DNA of 64,000 nt from assembly GCA_009809945.1 (NCBI GenBank), contig WTPW01000710.1, forward strand, positions 148,209-212,208, in the 5' to 3' direction. Shown piece after piece: positions 22,278 to 32,484 of this stretch (within the stretch, counting starts at the first letter, position 1; every line of letters begins with the position of its first letter). This stretch comes from Gigaspora margarita. Its lineage: Eukaryota; Glomeromycota; Glomeromycetes; Diversisporales; Gigasporaceae. A program made the position numbers and the translations under genes. The notes beneath the pieces are model-generated. The model was not told the origin of the DNA. It saw only the letters and a list, made by a program, of their open reading frames with translations, and searched no databases.

Positions 22278-23250
22278 GTCTAGACACTTTTGCAGTAACG
22301 TGACCATCACGTGATGTGGCGTATTCGGATTAACTTTTTGGCTTTATTGTTAAGGTTAGGGTTAGGGTTCGTGGATATAGCCCTAGAGGGTCACTGACTA
22401 TATGTAAAATTGCGTTCCGGACATTTTTATGTGGTTTTTAAGGCCGATTTAAACACTAGTTTTCGAGTATTTTNGCTNTTTTCTCTTTTTTTCTTCTTGT
22501 ACACGTNNTTTGTTTNGATNTCGGACTGATCCGGGANGATCAAAATTTACGTTCTCCGATTGGTTAATTCTCATGCGCCACGTCACGTTACTGCAAAAGT
22601 GTCTAGACCCCTGGAGGGGTTCTGACCAAGTACCCCCCTTTTTCAATACACCCCATTGCAAAATACCCGGTGCAAAGCACAAGATCTCTATTAATTAAAT
22701 ATAGATTTTTTATTGTAAGTGTGAAATGTGTAAATGCTTAAAATTTTTTTTTCTTGCGACACAGACCCGCTGCCGTATAATATACCCGGGTCTTTTGTAA
22801 GTTTTTTTGATGGGTATTTTGTATAAGACCCGGGTCTTTTGGTCAGTGCACTACAGTATATCTCTCGATCCACTAATTAACCATCTTTACGACTGGAATT
22901 CTCTCCTTTACTACTTTTATTGAGAGTAGAAGAAAGGTTTACTTGGTAGAAAACCGGTTTATCCTCATAGAGACTCTATCCCCACGATTTACTATGTTTT
23001 TTTTACTGGTTTTCAGGCGAATCACGAATTAATTGTTTTACATTGAGGTTATATTTAAGTGTGTGTTATACGATAAATTATTTGCCACAAGAAGCAAAAA
23101 AACGACAAAATATTTAGAGTTTTTAATGCGATACGCGTTACGAAGAATACATGCGAACATGTGTTGTAGAGATACGAATGTTTGTAAACAGATGAATCTT
23201 ACCATTAAAAAAAAAAATTATATATATGTATAAAAGAGATAAGATAGTTC

Positions 23251-24190
23251 TTGTATTTATTCTTAATCCCACGAAATTTATCAGTTACAGTACTTCTTCC
23301 ACATCAAATTATTTTAACTTCCAACTCATTAACATCCACCTCTGCATTATTATATAAATTCATATTTACAACAAATTATGTTTCAATTTTTATGATTAAT
23401 GCATTTAAATCTCAAAACGACACAAAAACTGCGTTACGTTTCGTAGTAGCAATTTTAGGATTGGTTGAATATAATGATACAATAACAGTTAACAGTTAAG
23501 GATTTTAAAAGCATATATAGTTTTGTCGGAAAAGATTTATTATGGACTAAAAAGAATTGAAACTACTTTAATCGCTCATGATCAACCAGGAAATAATTTA
23601 AATGCTACGATTTCTGCTTACGCTGTTTAAGAATTAAAAAATGTTAAAAGTTATATCATTTTTTAATATTGATTCTTCATATGTATTTTTGAGAAACGCG
23701 ACAACAATAAGCAAAAATGGAATCACACTTAGACCATCTTCATAATGAAATATTCTGTCGAGTTCAATAACTTTCCTTATATTTAACAAAATTCTAAAAT
23801 TTCTATAATAAAAATGATAATATCTGAATCTTTATTTAAGTACAGCAATGTAACAGCTTTCACGTCTGATTCTGGAAAATTCGAATGGGATCCATTAGTT
23901 TTTGCTGATTTTAATAAAGTGGATATTCAAGTCGATCAAAAAATGTTATTTCAAGCGAACCACACATTTGGAAATTTAAGTGTCGATAACTCATCAGCAC
24001 AATCTGAAGTAACTTTAAAATTATTAGTTTTATGCTTTGCAACCTAAAAATGTTTTGTGTGGATCCACTATTTTCGATTATTGATTCTACCACAAATTCA
24101 AGCAATAAAAGTGGTAGCAATACAAATGGTAGCAAAACAAGTGGCAGCAAAACAAGTGGTAACAAAACAAGTGATGGAGACGTTTTATAA
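23251..24190 (+). pseudogene. decayed gene with Ser/Gly/Lys-repeat C-terminus
   Basis: Several open blocks follow one another on the plus strand in shifting frames. The first (23251-23499) ends LRFVVAILGLVEYNDTITVN. The second, near 23559-23630, reads IETTLIAHDQPGNNLNATIS. The third (23814-24047) reads VTAFTSDSGKFEWDPLVFAD. A tail at about 24093-24189 repeats SGSNTNGSKTSGSKTSGNKT. Frameshifts and stops separate them and no signal peptide is clear. A Ser/Thr/Gly-rich tail is typical of fungal secreted or GPI-anchored wall proteins, but the family was not recognised. Unannotated introns could rescue part of it. Confidence 0.4.
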
Positions 24191-24616
24191 TTGGAAAAGA
24201 TGGTTGGATCTTAACTATTATATTAACAAGCGAATTTTATTTATTTGAACTATCTATCAGCTATAGTATATGGTTTATATATTTGCGATTATTATTGCAA
24301 TTGTTACATCATAACATATCATATTTAAACTCATTTTCATAAAATATATTTTGTGTAATTTGTTATTTGCGCTTTTATTTAATATTCATATTACATTCTG
24401 AGCATACTCAAAAGAAATAAGAGATTCTGCCAGCATTATGAACTCTTAAATAAATTGAGAAGTTACTCGTTTGTACAAATTTTAAGATCCCGTATCATAC
24501 TGAGAAAGGAAATATAGAATAAATCTTTAACCTTTTAAAATTCTAAATCAATTATAGACAAAAAAAAAAAAAAAAAAAAAAAAGCGTAATTTACCCTCAA
24601 AAACAAAAAAAAAAAA

Positions 24617-26497
24617 TCAATGTGGTCTTGAGAACCATTTTCCTAACTTATTTGCGGTATATCTAGTACTCTTAATAAATCCCGCTGTTAATATACCTTT
24701 AAGGCTTTGAATAATAGCAGGACGAAAAACTATTTCACGTATTCCTGTAATAATCATCGTATTCATAATAATAAGAATTCTCAAATGATGTAAATGAAAA
24801 AAATTTGATATTTTCTAAATAGGTAAATAAATTATTTACCGGCTTTAATGTATTTCGCATATTCATCAGAGGTTGCTATACCCCTGTAAACTTCCTTATC
24901 ATCTTTGTTTATAAAATAAAAATAAACAAATTATTGTAAATTATTGTAAAAAAAAATTGAATGACAAAAAAAATTTACTAAAAATTTTTTACTTACCTGA
25001 TGGTAAAGGTTGTCCTTTTCTAACCAAATGGAATCCATACTGTTCCCGGACTTTATATCTCAATGTTTTTGGTAACTTTTCCAACATACTAGCACGAGCT
25101 TTGGGATTATCGTCTTGCTATTTTATAACGAGAAACTTCTGTATTGTTACCTTTTCGATAAAAGCATAAAATTATCACCGATCTTTGAGTTTATATATAG
25201 TAACATATAACAATTGACTATACCTGAAGGTTTCCATTGCCTACAAATGAAACATTTGGAAATCCTTCAATCAATTCTCCATATAATATCTTAAAGGCAT
25301 CTGCCTGTTTTGAAACTATATTTTTTATTTTATGTGGATTCTCTCCTAAATATCTACGAAAATCACCTGTAATAAAAGTTAAAAATTATATATAAATAAG
25401 AATATTATAAAAAAAAAATTTATTCAATGAAAATAAAATTGATTTAACCTTCATAAGATATTCCCGCAATTGTTAAGTAAAGTTGTTCTTCCGAGAAATC
25501 TTTTGGAAGCATAAGCAAAGCTGTTCGTAGTGCGCTTGCCAGATTTACTTGTTGTGACAAACGAACACGTGCATCGTCTTGTAATATTTTTATCTAATGA
25601 CGGTTTTTTAAATTCACATTTAGAATTAATGTATTTGTACAATTTTTTTTACATTAAAAAGAATCATAAATTAAAATCATAATAAAAATAATTACAGGTT
25701 TATGCATTCTTCCTGCAATATAAAGTGTTTCCCAATCTAAGAGATCCTTACACATTTTATCAATTGAAATTACTCCATATTTAATTTCCTATATAAAAAA
25801 AAAAAAGACAAGAAATTATACAAATTTTAAAGAATTAAAATAATAAAATTTCCCAAATTTAATTTTTTCATACCATTCCATTCATTTCTATATGTGGATT
25901 AAAATAAATGCCAGCTCCAAAGTCATCTTGTAAAATTGTCACAGCTCGACTACCAAGTGATCCCATAAGAGAATAATGATTTCTATGTTTATTTAAATTT
26001 AAAGAATGCCAATGTTGAGAATGACTAACGGCAAAAATAAAATCCAACATCGGTTTGGCCTATTAAAAAAAATTAAAAGATATATGTATTATATTTCTTA
26101 TTGAATATTTGAAAAAAAAATCTAAACCATTTTTGTTTCGAATATATATATATTTTTAATTTTAGTAAATGTATACCTTTAATTCATAACCTTTTTGCGC
26201 AAACACACCACTACCATATGCAAAAGAATATCTTATTGGTGCATTAAAATTAAATAATATTTTTTTTAAATTTTCCTTAAATTCATTATCAATAGGTAAA
26301 TCTTGATTTTTTCCGAAATCTGGTGAAAGACGAAACGAATTATTTTCTTTATTTTGATATTGTGAATTATTATATGATGTATTTTTTGCCGACTCAGTGG
26401 AAGTGGAACGACTAAGAGTGGCAGCTTTAGGAATAGTAGTAGATAAAAATCGAACCGAAGAGAAGTTTATAAATTTGGATGATTGATGGATTAACAT
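24617..26497 (-). CDS. TAM41: mitochondrial phosphatidate cytidylyltransferase Tam41
   Basis: This enzyme makes CDP-diacylglycerol from phosphatidate and CTP on the matrix side of the inner mitochondrial membrane, the first step toward cardiolipin. Eight exons were read on the minus strand: 26177-26497, 25874-26059, 25696-25788, 25449-25593, 25224-25366, 24997-25117, 24840-24902 and 24617-24744. All phases join, giving 399 residues (yeast Tam41 is about 385). The first ~35 residues are Ser/Thr-rich and basic, as in a mitochondrial presequence. Family landmarks in order are FAYGSGVF (residues 92-99), the metal-binding Asp in [83 protein letters not shown] and a C-terminal [17 protein letters not shown]. 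It appears intact. A small retroposon lies about 230 bp upstream of its ATG. Confidence 0.93.
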
Positions 26498-26729
26498 CTT
26501 TATGGAATTAATTCAGAAAGAAAGAAAGTGTTTCGTAAACGCTAATAAGGGAATTATATAAATTTCCGAAATTCCCAACGTCACGTGAAATTCATTTGAC
26601 TACATGAGGATGTTAATGACCAATCAAAATTGAAATATTTCAATATATATTAAAGTATTTGATATTTGTATATTTGTTATAATTGTTCAAACTCTCAATT
26701 TCCGAAGTTTATTTATTTATTTTATTTTT

Positions 26730-27094
26730 TTGTTTTTAACCTCCCTCCGCTATCTTGAAGGTCCTAGACACCTTAGGATTTCTGTCACTCTCTAAGGCCA
26801 GAGTTATCATTCGGCGGAGATCGACGGCAGGCATATGGTCTCTAATTCGTCACTGAACTAGTGAGATAACTCATGCTCTATTAAGTCCGTCTTTTTGACG
26901 TCCCGAGTCCCTGGTCCCGCGATGTCGGACCTACTTTATCTAGATCCGCAGTTCCCTAACTTCACATGACCCACCAGTCTGATCGCACTTTATAAGTTGG
27001 GTTTACTCAATTTTTACGTCATTTGTTGACGGATTCGCCTTATCTGGTCGTCCCCGACCCCGTGGCTGTGGCTATGCCGTAGATACGTTTGAGA
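26730..27094 (-). mobile_element. SINE-like retroposon with 5S rRNA-like head
   Basis: This block of about 365 bp is far more GC-rich than its surroundings. It lies on the minus strand: the A-tail is at 26730 and the head at 27094. Both sides carry ATTTTATTTTT (26719-26729 and 27095-27105). The head reads ACGTATCTACGGCATAGCCA, then GGGGTCGGGGACGACCAG, then GGCGAATCC. From memory, fungal 5S rRNA has GGGTCGGTGACGACCAGCGA followed by ATCC near its 3' part and ACATACG.CCATA at its start. The similarity suggests a head derived from 5S rRNA with an internal deletion. The target duplication is low-complexity, so it is weak support. Confidence 0.45.
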
Positions 27095-27424
27095 ATTTTA
27101 TTTTTCAATTCAACTATCTTTATCAGTTCTTGTAAAAAATAGTATTTCGTCGACTGGTATAATAAAATGCACAAGACTTTTTATAAAAAAAAAAAAAATA
27201 ACCAATTTATTCACAAAAATAGTTAAATCTGATGAAGAGAGAAATTTATATATTAAAAATGTTGACACATATAACTTCTAAAAGAGGCATCTAATAACAG
27301 ATAATGTTAGGTTAATATATTAGTAAAAAGCAATTCTAATTCTAATTGTACCTGATTTGATGTACACGGATGTGTTTATATGAAACTGCTTTGGGGTGCT
27401 AACAAAAATAGGCCGTCGTCAATA

Positions 27425-27655
27425 GAAATCAGGCAGATTAACATTCTAAAAAAAAAATCAATGGCTTAACTTTCACAGCTCATATCTCAAATGAATTTCG
27501 AAGTTATCATTATCATTTAGTATCAAAAGAAAGCTTAGATCTTAAGCTTTCTTTTGACTGCTAAATGATAATGATAGCTTCGAAATTCATTGAGATATGA
27601 GCTGTGAAAGTTAAGCCATTAATTTTTTTTTAGAATGCTAATCTGTCTGATTTCT
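27425..27655. mobile_element. 230-bp near-perfect palindromic MITE
   Basis: The arms meet at AAGCTTAGATCTTAAGCTT (27533-27551) and pair through TGAATTTCGAAGTTATCATT, GCTCATATCTC and AACTTTCACAG to the outer ends near AGAAATCAGGCAGATTA. Its outer motif TCAATAGAAATCA is shared with the TA-MITEs at 54258-54507 and 61837-62090. Confidence 0.7.
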
Positions 27656-27659
27656 ATAA

Positions 27660-28330
27660 TTTTTGCAAAATTTTAGTATAAACTACAGTCAAATCTCGAT
27701 ATAATCACCAGCTTTGAAAATAAAACTCCGGTGATTACATGAAATTTGATAAAAAATTACAGTATTTTATTTAAATTTTAAACTAAAATTTTTTGCTAAT
27801 TATTAAACCAAACTTGATAATCTTGATAAATTTTTTTTTTTTTAATTCTACTGATCTATAAAACAAAAATACCATCATTGATGGTACTATTCTTGATGGA
27901 TGCATAGGAAAAAATTTATTTACATACTGTTCTTGATAGATTCTAAAAAATATCTAAAAAAAAATTAGGATTAGAGTTCGTTTCGTTTTTAGAACCCTAT
28001 CAAGAACAGTACTCAATAGATTTTTTTTAATTCTATCAGGGTTTTTTAATAATTATATGGGCAACCTTAATAAAATTTTTTATTTAAAGTTTAGAATTAA
28101 AATAAAAAATTATTATCAAATTTGATAAGATAATCACTAATAAATCTTTAATTAATGTTTTAAATCTCTTATAATAAAAAAAAAAAACCAATAATTTTTG
28201 TTTTAATATTAAAATAATTATTTCTCAATAATTACTCAATCAAGTTCAATGAAAATTTTTTGTCTTAATTCTACAGACCTGTAGGATTAATAAGAAATTT
28301 TTATTTAAACGTTAAAAAAATCTTTTTTTT
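27660..28330. other. AT-rich gap with a mariner-like end
   Basis: ACAGTCAAATCTCGATATAA at about 27684 looks like a Tc1/mariner inverted-repeat end (the family often has ACAGTCGAACCTCGATATAA). No matching right end or transposase was seen. The rest is AT-rich with AAAAAATTTTTAT runs. Confidence 0.35.
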
Positions 28331-28522
28331 TAAGATTTTCAATGTTTTTTTTAAAACTTTGATCAAAGCTTTCTCAATTACTACCAGGTCAAACTCAATA
28401 AATTATTTATTAACTTTAATCAGATGTCAGAAACCACCGCTAGAAGGTATAAAAAATCATCATGAATCCCATACGTTGTTTACATGGTACAGCCAATCAA
28501 AATCGAAAATCTGTCGTGATTA

Positions 28523-28766
28523 TACTTGCTGGCAAAACACGGACAAATCCCAAATTCAAAAAAAATAATTGCTATTTGTAAAAGATTAAATCAAAAAAGT
28601 AGACTTAAAACTTTGCAAATATATTATCTTTAACAATAAGAATATCTACTATTTGTTTAAACAAAGATTATTAATAAAGTTTTTGAGAAATTAATTTGGG
28701 ATGTATTTGGGATTTGGGCGCGGACAAATCCCAAACTATAGTAATTTGGGATTTTGCCAACATGTA
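28523..28766. mobile_element. TA-type MITE with TACTTGYTGGCAAAA ends
   Basis: The left end TACTTGCTGGCAAAAC and the right end GGGATTTTGCCAACATGTA are inverted and flanked by TA (28521-28522, 28767-28768). GGACAAATCCCAAA occurs near both ends. A longer member of the family is at 58275-59100. Confidence 0.6.
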
Positions 28767-29159
28767 TAGTCGTGATGCGGCAGCTAGGGTCAATTTAGGA
28801 ATATTTTCGCAAGTTAAACTTACAAGTAAACATTTTAACCATCAGAATCTCCTAACCTACATAATTCATCATCATTTATTTTACCTGCACAATCTTCAAG
28901 AGTTTATGGCAAGTTACTTAAAAAACATGCTATTGAATTTTATTATTATTATTATTTTTTTAGATTAATTTGAAATGAATGCAGTGATTAAAATGCATTA
29001 GTCCTTAAACCATTATGCTTTCACGTTGGCAACGTTAAATAATTGCTTGACATTAAATGAAATTTGTTATTTATTTTACCTTTACCAGTGCGACGGGTGG
29101 TTTTACAGACTACTTTCATAAATTCTCGGACATGCTCATTTCTTTGATCTCGTTCTAAG

Positions 29160-29249
29160 AATCACATAAATTTTTTGGAAAATAAGTCGCTGTCTCCATA
29201 TTGAGATTCCAATGACAGCGAAATAATTTCCATAAAGTTAGGTGATTCT
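29160..29249. repeat. hairpin also found at 32051
   Basis: The arms AATCACATAAATTTTTTGG and its partner ending TTAGGTGATTC enclose CTGTCTCCATATTGAGATTC. A related hairpin with the same loop (TATGGAGACAG) is at 32051-32133. Similarity continues outward into TTCTAAGAACNAGAT. It may be a small MITE or a captured fragment. Confidence 0.45.
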
Positions 29250-29269
29250 TTCGTGAAGTGTGTAAATTT

Positions 29270-30206
29270 TAGGGTCCAAACTTATGAAAACAGCTTGCAC
29301 GACCGGGTCGAATTAAAATTCTCGCAAAATTGCAGGTCTGATGTGCCAAGAACATTGTAAAATGCGGGCTAAACTAGAGGTTGTACCCGTCAAGTACATT
29401 TCAACCCGAGTATATATAGCCATATAATAATGTTATCTACCCGAGTACAGTACAATCTCTGGGCCAAACTTTTGAAAATCATAATAATAATTGATTTTGC
29501 GGGTCGGTAAAAGTGGACCGGCTTAACGAAGACCCTTCGGGCTCTCATATAACCGACAAAATATATTCCATTTCAAAACGAGTTTGGCCGACCAATATTG
29601 CCGACCAATTTTTCAAACCTTTTTATTTGAGAGTGTTCTAAAGTGAAGTGATTGAAATTAGGGAGTTTAAGATTAAGATTAGAGCAAGCATTATATGTAA
29701 AATCGCTCTCCCAACATTTTTAATCAATAAGTTTAGACTCCCTAATTACAATTTGATTAGTGATTCTAACCAATGAACCGTCGTATTTTTCTTTTGATAT
29801 TCAATCATTCAAGAAATAAGCATACATTAAATTGATTAACCGCCGGTTATAATCATTAAATTAGGTATTCACTCAAATAATTTATTATAGTCATATAATA
29901 CATAGCAACTTACCAGGAATAAATATTACACTAAATATTGGCTCATTTCAAATAATTTAGGCATTACCATTTTACATAATTTCACAGTATTTATTAATCT
30001 ATATTTATTAACATTTGATCGATTTATTTCTCCTTTAGTTTTCGCAGTAATTGTTCGTATTGACCTTATGAATGCCCGTTTTTAATAGGTCTAAATAAAA
30101 ACGGCTAGAAAAATTTATTGTACTGTTCTTTAATCAAATGTTTTAGCTTTTAAATCAACATAAATATTTTAGGTTTATTTTATTCATTATATAAACGACA
30201 ATTCTC

Positions 30207-30240
<34 letters not shown>
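29270..30240. other. gene-free gap
   Basis: Moderately GC-rich text at 29290-29600 (for example GACCGGGTCGAATTAAAATT and CGAAGACCCTTCGGGCTCTC) suggests an old element without recognisable ends. An inverted pair, AGGGAGTTTAAG and AGACTCCCTAATTACAA, lies at 29658-29750. A pure T-run of 28 or more bases is at 30209-30236. Confidence 0.35.
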
Positions 30241-30242
<2 letters not shown>

Positions 30243-30461
30243 CATGAAATATCGTTTCGGTTTACACACTCTCATTTATGTCTTGTTGATTAATGATCCC
30301 ATTACTCATAGATAACTATACGTTATCTTTTACTAAGTTGCTACTGGTTTGCATTAAGTTTAAAGTACAGTTTTTTTTTTTTTTGATGATTAAATAGTTA
30401 CGCATGCGAAGAAAAATCTAGGAGATTTTCTTGATTTTACTACAGTAAGAAACGTCTAGGC

Positions 30462-30849
30462 GGTACCGCAGATCCTTGCACTAAAAATAGTGAATGTCTG
30501 TCTAATCAATGTCGGTTTAGATCATCTGGTACTAAAGGCTGTGCGTGTTCTCTGGAAAACGGATTTGAAGAAAGTGATTTTGGTGAAAAGTGCCAAAGCG
30601 ACGATGATTGCACTGATGGGATGTGTGATGGTGTATGTTTGTGCTGGAAACAAAGTTGGGCTGTGAATGAAAAATGTACATAAGACATCCCAGGACACCG
30701 ATACCAAAATTCACCAGAATTTGATTATGATGATCGTAGTTACGTACAGTATCAGGTATTTATTCCCCGGTTCTTATTTATACTTCTATACTAATTCTTC
30801 TCGATTATTGCCCAGATTTCAGATTCGGGTTGATCCGGAATTTTCATAA
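30462..30849 (+). pseudogene. broken cysteine-rich (EGF/EB-like) protein
   Basis: The frame at 30462-30680 reads DPCTKNSECLSNQC, then GCACSLENGF, then CQSDDDCTDGMCDGVCLCW. Cysteines come in a spacing typical of secreted EGF-like or EB-module domains. A TAA at 30681-30683 interrupts it, yet the same frame stays open for 24 more codons (RYQNSPEFDYDDRSYVQYQ) up to a GTATTT donor. A short last exon (30823-30849) follows. Upstream, 30398-30455 is open only in a shifted frame. An ATG at 30243 gives a hydrophobic start, MKYRFGLHTLIYVLL, that could be the lost signal peptide. I read it as a former secreted small protein disabled by a nonsense change and a probable frameshift. A sequencing error at 30681 cannot be excluded. 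Confidence 0.5.
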
Positions 30850-31103
30850 TTCTTTTTGATTATATATCTTTTTTTTTTTTTTTTTTTTTTATATGAGTTT
30901 TTAAACTATTAGTTACAAACAAAGAGTGAAAGTCGTTGGCTAAAAAAAAAAAGAAAAAAGAAAAAGAGAGAGAGAAAAGAAAGAGGAAAAAACGAAAGAT
31001 GGTTTGTGATTTGTATAAGCTAAACTTTATGAAATACGCAACTTTACTTTGAAGAAATAGTATAGAAGTATAATAAGAACCTGGGAATAAATCAGTTATT
31101 ATC

Positions 31104-31230
31104 CGCGAAATGGACATAACCAAAAATTAATCCAAGATCAGATGATCGAATAATGCACACTGTGGTCATTCCGTCATTATCCGATCATCTGATCTGGGAT
31201 TGATTCTTGGTTATTGCCCACTTCGTGGAC
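31104..31230. mobile_element. 127-bp palindromic MITE
   Basis: The left arm CCAAGATCAGATGATCGAAT and its complement on the right meet near 31166. Outer arms CCGCGAAATGGACATAACC and GGTTATTGCCCACTTCGTGG also pair. No target duplication could be fixed. Confidence 0.6.
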
Positions 31231-31240
31231 AATATACTGT

Positions 31241-31754
31241 TAGGGTGCGGCCCAAACTAATTAAATCAAACATTAGTTAGGGTAATATATGAAGATCGTT
31301 AATTTCGGATTTTTTATAGGCCATATATTTAAATATTAAATGAAATTTACATTTTTTGGTATAAGTATCTAACAAATGTGCATATAATTTTTTTTTTAAC
31401 CTGAAGCTCTAAACTAGCTCTACATAGCAATAGAGCTATCTTTTAATAATTTTTTTTTAAAATTTTTCACTAAAAATTAATAAAATAATTAATAATTAAT
31501 ATTTATGTAATAATTAAATGATTTTAATAAACTATTGAAAAAAGTAGCTCTATTACCATGTAGAGCTAGTTGAGAGCTTCAAATCAAAAAAAATTATATA
31601 CACTTTCGTTAGATACTTGTGCTAATAAATGTAAATTTAGTTTTATATAATATAATTATGTAGAAATGCACATATGTACATATGTACAGTACGATAAATC
31701 CGAAATTAATGATCCTAACTAATGTTTGATTTAATTAGTTTGGGCCGCACCCTA
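31241..31754. mobile_element. 514-bp MITE with TAGGGTGCGGCC ends
   Basis: The ends TAGGGTGCGGCCCAAACTAA and its complement ending GCCGCACCCTA match for about 45 bp. A second inner pair (GAAGCTCTAAACTAGCTCTA and TAGAGCTAGTTGAGAGCTTC) makes most of the element foldable. No open frame. The superfamily is undecided because the flanks give no clean duplication. Confidence 0.65.
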
Positions 31755-31903
31755 ACGTACTGCACAGTACGTACTGTATTATATAGTACATAATTAGAGT
31801 TTTAAATTATATTATAAATATTTAGCTAGATAGAAATCATTTGAGTTTAATTCTTATTAAATAAATAAATTGAGTTTAATCATTTGAGTTTAATTTTTAA
31901 GAA

Positions 31904-32484
31904 AATCGTGTCCCTAAAAATAATGGATCCGTATCATTTCACAGACAATAACTTTACCGACAGCTTAGTTCGCCGACAATTAATTTATCGACAATTACAA
32001 CTGTTTTCACAAATTCTGGTCACCTAAAAATTTTCTCGTTTCATTCAAAGAATCACCTACCTTTTCGGAAACTACGTGCTTGGAACTTCGATATGGAGAC
32101 AGTGAAGTAGTTTCCGAAATGTTAGATGATTCTAAGAACAAGATTGAAGAGTTTTCTGGAGATGAGCAAATTTTTAGGTGGTCTAGAATTTATGAAACAA
32201 CTGTAATTTACCGAAAAGTTCTTTCACCGACAGTTTTATTTCACCGACAGCTCGTTTCACTGACAAGTTTTTTTTTTTTTTTTATAAATACACTAATTTT
32301 AACTCTAATTCTAATCTAACCCTAACGACAATGACCAGAATTACTTTATCTGTGAAATGAGCTGGTGAAATGAATTTGTCGGTGAATTAATTGTCGGTAG
32401 AATAATTTTGTCAATATATTAACTGTCGATAAAAATGATTGTCGGTGAAATGAACGGAATCGTACTGTCGTAGGGATACATGAT
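31904..32484. mobile_element. MITE with repeated CCGACA/TGTCGG motifs
   Basis: The ends carry GTGTCCCTAAAAATAATGGA on the left and a diverged complement on the right (GTAGGGATACATGATT). Motifs of the form TCACCGACAG or TTCGCCGACAA recur inward on both sides in opposite orientation. The centre contains the hairpin at 32051-32133 and an open piece, ELRYGDSEVVSEMLDDSKNK, that could be captured coding sequence. Confidence 0.45.

Larger units (their letters stand above)
20522..22621. mobile_element. level-3 element with 11-bp target duplication
   Basis: The same 11 bp, CTGACCAAGTA, stand on both sides (20511-20521 and 22622-22632), and the sister element at 60703-61676 has a single copy of that region. 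The inverted ends run GCTCCACCAGGAGTCTAGAC, then ACTTTTGCAGTAACGTGA, against the complement at 22586-22621. Long inverted ends with a 9-11-bp duplication fit a Mutator-like non-autonomous element. Its left GTCTAGAC was the target of the MITE row. The interior at 22353-22370 holds GGTTAGGGTTAGGGTT. Several Ns lie at 22474-22537. Confidence 0.65.
20501..22856. mobile_element. TA-type TIR element (level 2)
   Basis: The inverted ends are CCGTAGTGCACTGACCAA (20501) and the complement of GGTCAGTGCACTACAG (ending 22856). They are flanked by CA (a likely mutated TA) and TA. A sister copy without these insertions is at 60703-61676. Comparison with it shows that everything between 20522 and 22621 is inserted DNA. 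Internally it keeps AAATACCCGGTGCAAAGCAC and AGACCCGGGTCTTATAC, which also occur in the sister. No transposase is left. Confidence 0.7.
20234..23032. mobile_element. outer TIR element of a four-level TE nest
   Basis: The ends are TTAATTCGTGATTCG (20234) and its complement CGAATCACGAATTAA (ending 23032). The arms stay similar for about 250 bp, sharing AAACCAGT, CATAGTAAA, CGTGGGG, AAGTAAAC, CTTCTACT, AATAAAAGT and GTGGATCG. The inner core is a hairpin (TCTTCGCGACTA...TAGTCGCGAAGA) at about 20430-20493. The flanks could be read as TTAA or as TA. A second pair of the same ends is at 53673-54205, and a diverged core is at 58620-58755. A second element (20501-22856) is inserted in its right arm. 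Confidence 0.65.

Noticed and set aside
22286..22600. Apparent fifth element bounded by GTCTAGAC, 315 bp
   Set aside because: At first it looked like another insertion at the same target. The 11-bp duplication further out shows that the right GTCTAGAC belongs to the inverted end of the level-3 element, so this is simply its interior.
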